Assembly (NCBI GenBank): GCA_000727475.1
Contig: KL647291.1
Coordinates: 844,325 to 908,324 of the forward strand
DNA length: 64,000 bases
DNA from: Sarcocystis neurona
Lineage: Eukaryota; Apicomplexa; Conoidasida; Eucoccidiorida; Sarcocystidae
Reading direction: 5' to 3'
Part shown: positions 61,809-64,000 of the stretch, in pieces
Numbering within the stretch: position 1 is the stretch's first letter
Layout of the letters: each line of letters starts with the position of its first letter
Notes under the pieces: model-generated
Told to the model about the DNA's origin: nothing
The model's input: only the letters and a program-made list of their open reading frames with translations
Databases searched by the model: none
Position numbers and translations under genes: made by a program

Positions 61809-64000
61809 TTTCTGTAGGAGAGTGTACGCAGATGTGTTCTCTACGTTTGTATCCGCATATGAATGCTCGTCATCTTCGATATTTGGACGACTAGCCGACT
61901 AGTTTCACAACTGCGTGTCTTTAAGTGGTATTCCGAAGTCGTAGTGAAGCAGCAAGTCTCAGATCAGAGCTAGTTGGCGCCAGCCATTGTCAGTAGGTTA
62001 AGTTCTGTTGTCTTCGCGTAGACACGTAGGTAGCCTCGTGATTCCCACCACGCCCACTTTTTCCCGCACTTTCATCGCTGACGTCTCGCTCTATCTATAG
62101 CGGCAGGCAGCATAATAGGCGTGTGTTTCCAGACAGGGTTGCCCTCCACTCCTACAGTGTGTACACTGTTTCAACTTCTTGAATTTCTCCTCCCTCTTGC
62201 CACACATGGTCTCCACAAGCAACGCATGTGAGCGTTCACATCTGTCACGAGACAAGTCGGAATGTTTTCCCGTAAATAAGAATGCACACTGGCGCTCTTG
62301 ATACCTCTACCATCTGCGTATGATCCTATACATCGAGACACAGTATCAGAGCGCGGTTGGTGCAGCATATTACAGACCGAGTTGTAAGTGCACAGTTCTG
62401 CGCTCATTCTACCTTCATGACCATTCCATTTTTGCCGGCTCGAAGTATGAATGTGCTAAATTATATTAGCTTCTATCTGCGAATGCACACGGACACATCT
62501 GCACCGTGTTGTACACATTTGCAGCGGGTCGTATCACCTCTTAGCCGCGGACGCACACGTCTTGAAAGGCGCACGGTATCACGACCGCCCGTCCCTCAAC
62601 ATGCATAGATATGTGACAAAACGGAAGCGTCGCAGAAGCGGCCGATGGGCATCAATCATTTGACCACCGCCTAGACAAACGTGGATTCTTATGGGCGTAC
62701 CCAAACCTATCTTGGAAAGAGGGAACAAAGCATTAACACCCCCACTTTCATTACCGTACGCGTGCTTCAGCCTGCGTCCATGCACCAATACAGGAGACTA
62801 CTCAAAATGGGACATCATCAAAACAATTTCCCTCACGCTTACCCCACTTTCTGGTTTCGCTTTTCACTTTAAAGCATTATAAGGTACCTGTCTCCGCAAA
62901 CCGCGGAAGGACGAAATTTGCTGGACAGTTGAGACAGAGACATAATTGCATGTGCACGTGTACGTACGCACATGCTTATGATGTATGGGAAAGTTGACGT
63001 TTTGCGTACACACTGTGCTCGGCACGAGTGCCCGCACCTTCAGCGATCATATCACTCGAAAGCTGTCAACCTGACAAAAAGATGTTCACTCCCTTCTCCC
63101 GGGCTGCGTTTTTACAAACTGCTTGTCCTCGCTTGCAGACATACATGTACATTCTTTTGCGTGAGAAAAGTCACACACATACAAACACGCGCAGAGAACC
63201 GCACTCGCTGCAGGGTGCAAAAGCGCGAGTTCTGAACTCCATTGAGTCCTGAGGAGGGAAAGGTGAAAACCAACACATCAGGAAAGTTTGTTTTGTCTGT
63301 CTCTACGCATAACTGCATGTGATTAGGACAACAGTATGCATGCCTGATGCAACGTTGCACGATCCGCGTGAAGCTTCGTGCAAGTTATCTGCGCAAGGTG
63401 TTCGAAATTCGAAGGAAAGAACGGGCTTCTTTCATGTGTGTACGTTCTTGCATGTATAGGGTTTACATTTTGTTTTGCATAATAACGTGGATAAGCGAAC
63501 AGGTGCACACTTCTGCATCTATTTCTGCCTACATTGTGCAAGTAGTTTGCATGTTCAACCTTGAACACGGCTGCATACGTACAATCATTTACACGCGTAT
63601 ATGTGTATAATTGGCTATCGCTGCTCACTTGCTCAGCTCTTCCGCTGTCATGTACATTTCCTCGTGTGTCGCTACAGATGACGCTGCGGCTGCGGCAACG
63701 AAGATCAGTTCACACGCCGTCTCCGAGACACGCTTTACTTGTGTTGTCCTACGCAGCCGTTCGTCGTGCTTTACGCCTTCGTATATTTATCTGTAGTTGC
63801 GCAGAAACGCACAAGCACACATTTTCCTTTTATCTATGCATGTATGTGTAGAGACGTACTGACGCGTACGCAGATACCTCCAGAATGAAATCGATCGGTT
63901 TGTGTGACTGTTGAAAATATCTTATAAAACCTGAAAACAAGGCGTCACTGTTCGAGAAGCCTTCAACCATCAAACGGCGATACCCTGCGTGGATGTACAC
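61809..64000. other. Unannotated end of window
   Basis: Unique, repeat-poor sequence with balanced composition. Open frames on both strands stay below about 100 codons and show no recognisable domain, splice-linked exon series or RNA gene. Confidence 0.5.

Overview
This window is nuclear DNA from a coccidian apicomplexan, very probably Eimeria or a close relative. The reasons are spliced genes with GT-AG introns of up to 3.7 kb, introns packed with CAG/CTG trinucleotide arrays and degenerate (TATA)/(ACAT)/(GACA) repeats, a class I fructose-1,6-bisphosphatase (known in coccidia, not in Plasmodium), and a switch from repeat-rich to repeat-poor DNA near 44 kb like the R and P segments described for Eimeria chromosomes. 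The genus is an inference; the gene identities do not depend on it.

Three protein genes can be reconstructed exon by exon, with canonical splice signals and matching phases at every junction. (1) 724-9202, + strand: fructose-1,6-bisphosphatase, 8 exons, 350 aa, complete. (2) 43159-12599, - strand: a very large ABCG (white/brown-type) half transporter, 13 exons over 30.6 kb, about 1,434 aa. All ATP-binding motifs and six membrane segments are present, with a long low-complexity N-terminus and an insertion of about 500 residues between the nucleotide-binding and membrane domains. Its first exon is broken into two frames at or near a run of ten C, and its true start is uncertain. (3) 58580-50258, - strand: mitochondrial chaperonin HSP60, 6 exons, 582 aa, complete with a targeting peptide.

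Layout: 1-723 is upstream of the FBPase. 9203-12598 lies between the convergent FBPase and ABCG genes. 43160-50257 is the repeat-poor gap between the two minus-strand genes, with a TAG-triplet tract at its start. 58581-64000 is upstream of HSP60 and holds CAG arrays and a possible decayed retroelement integrase. The genes are unrelated in function: gluconeogenesis, membrane lipid or drug export, and mitochondrial protein folding.

The most interesting points are the FBPase, in which the residues that bind the allosteric inhibitor AMP in other FBPases are replaced while the catalytic set is intact; the expanded ABCG transporter; and intronic repeats that are open in all reading frames, several of which abut the 3' splice sites.
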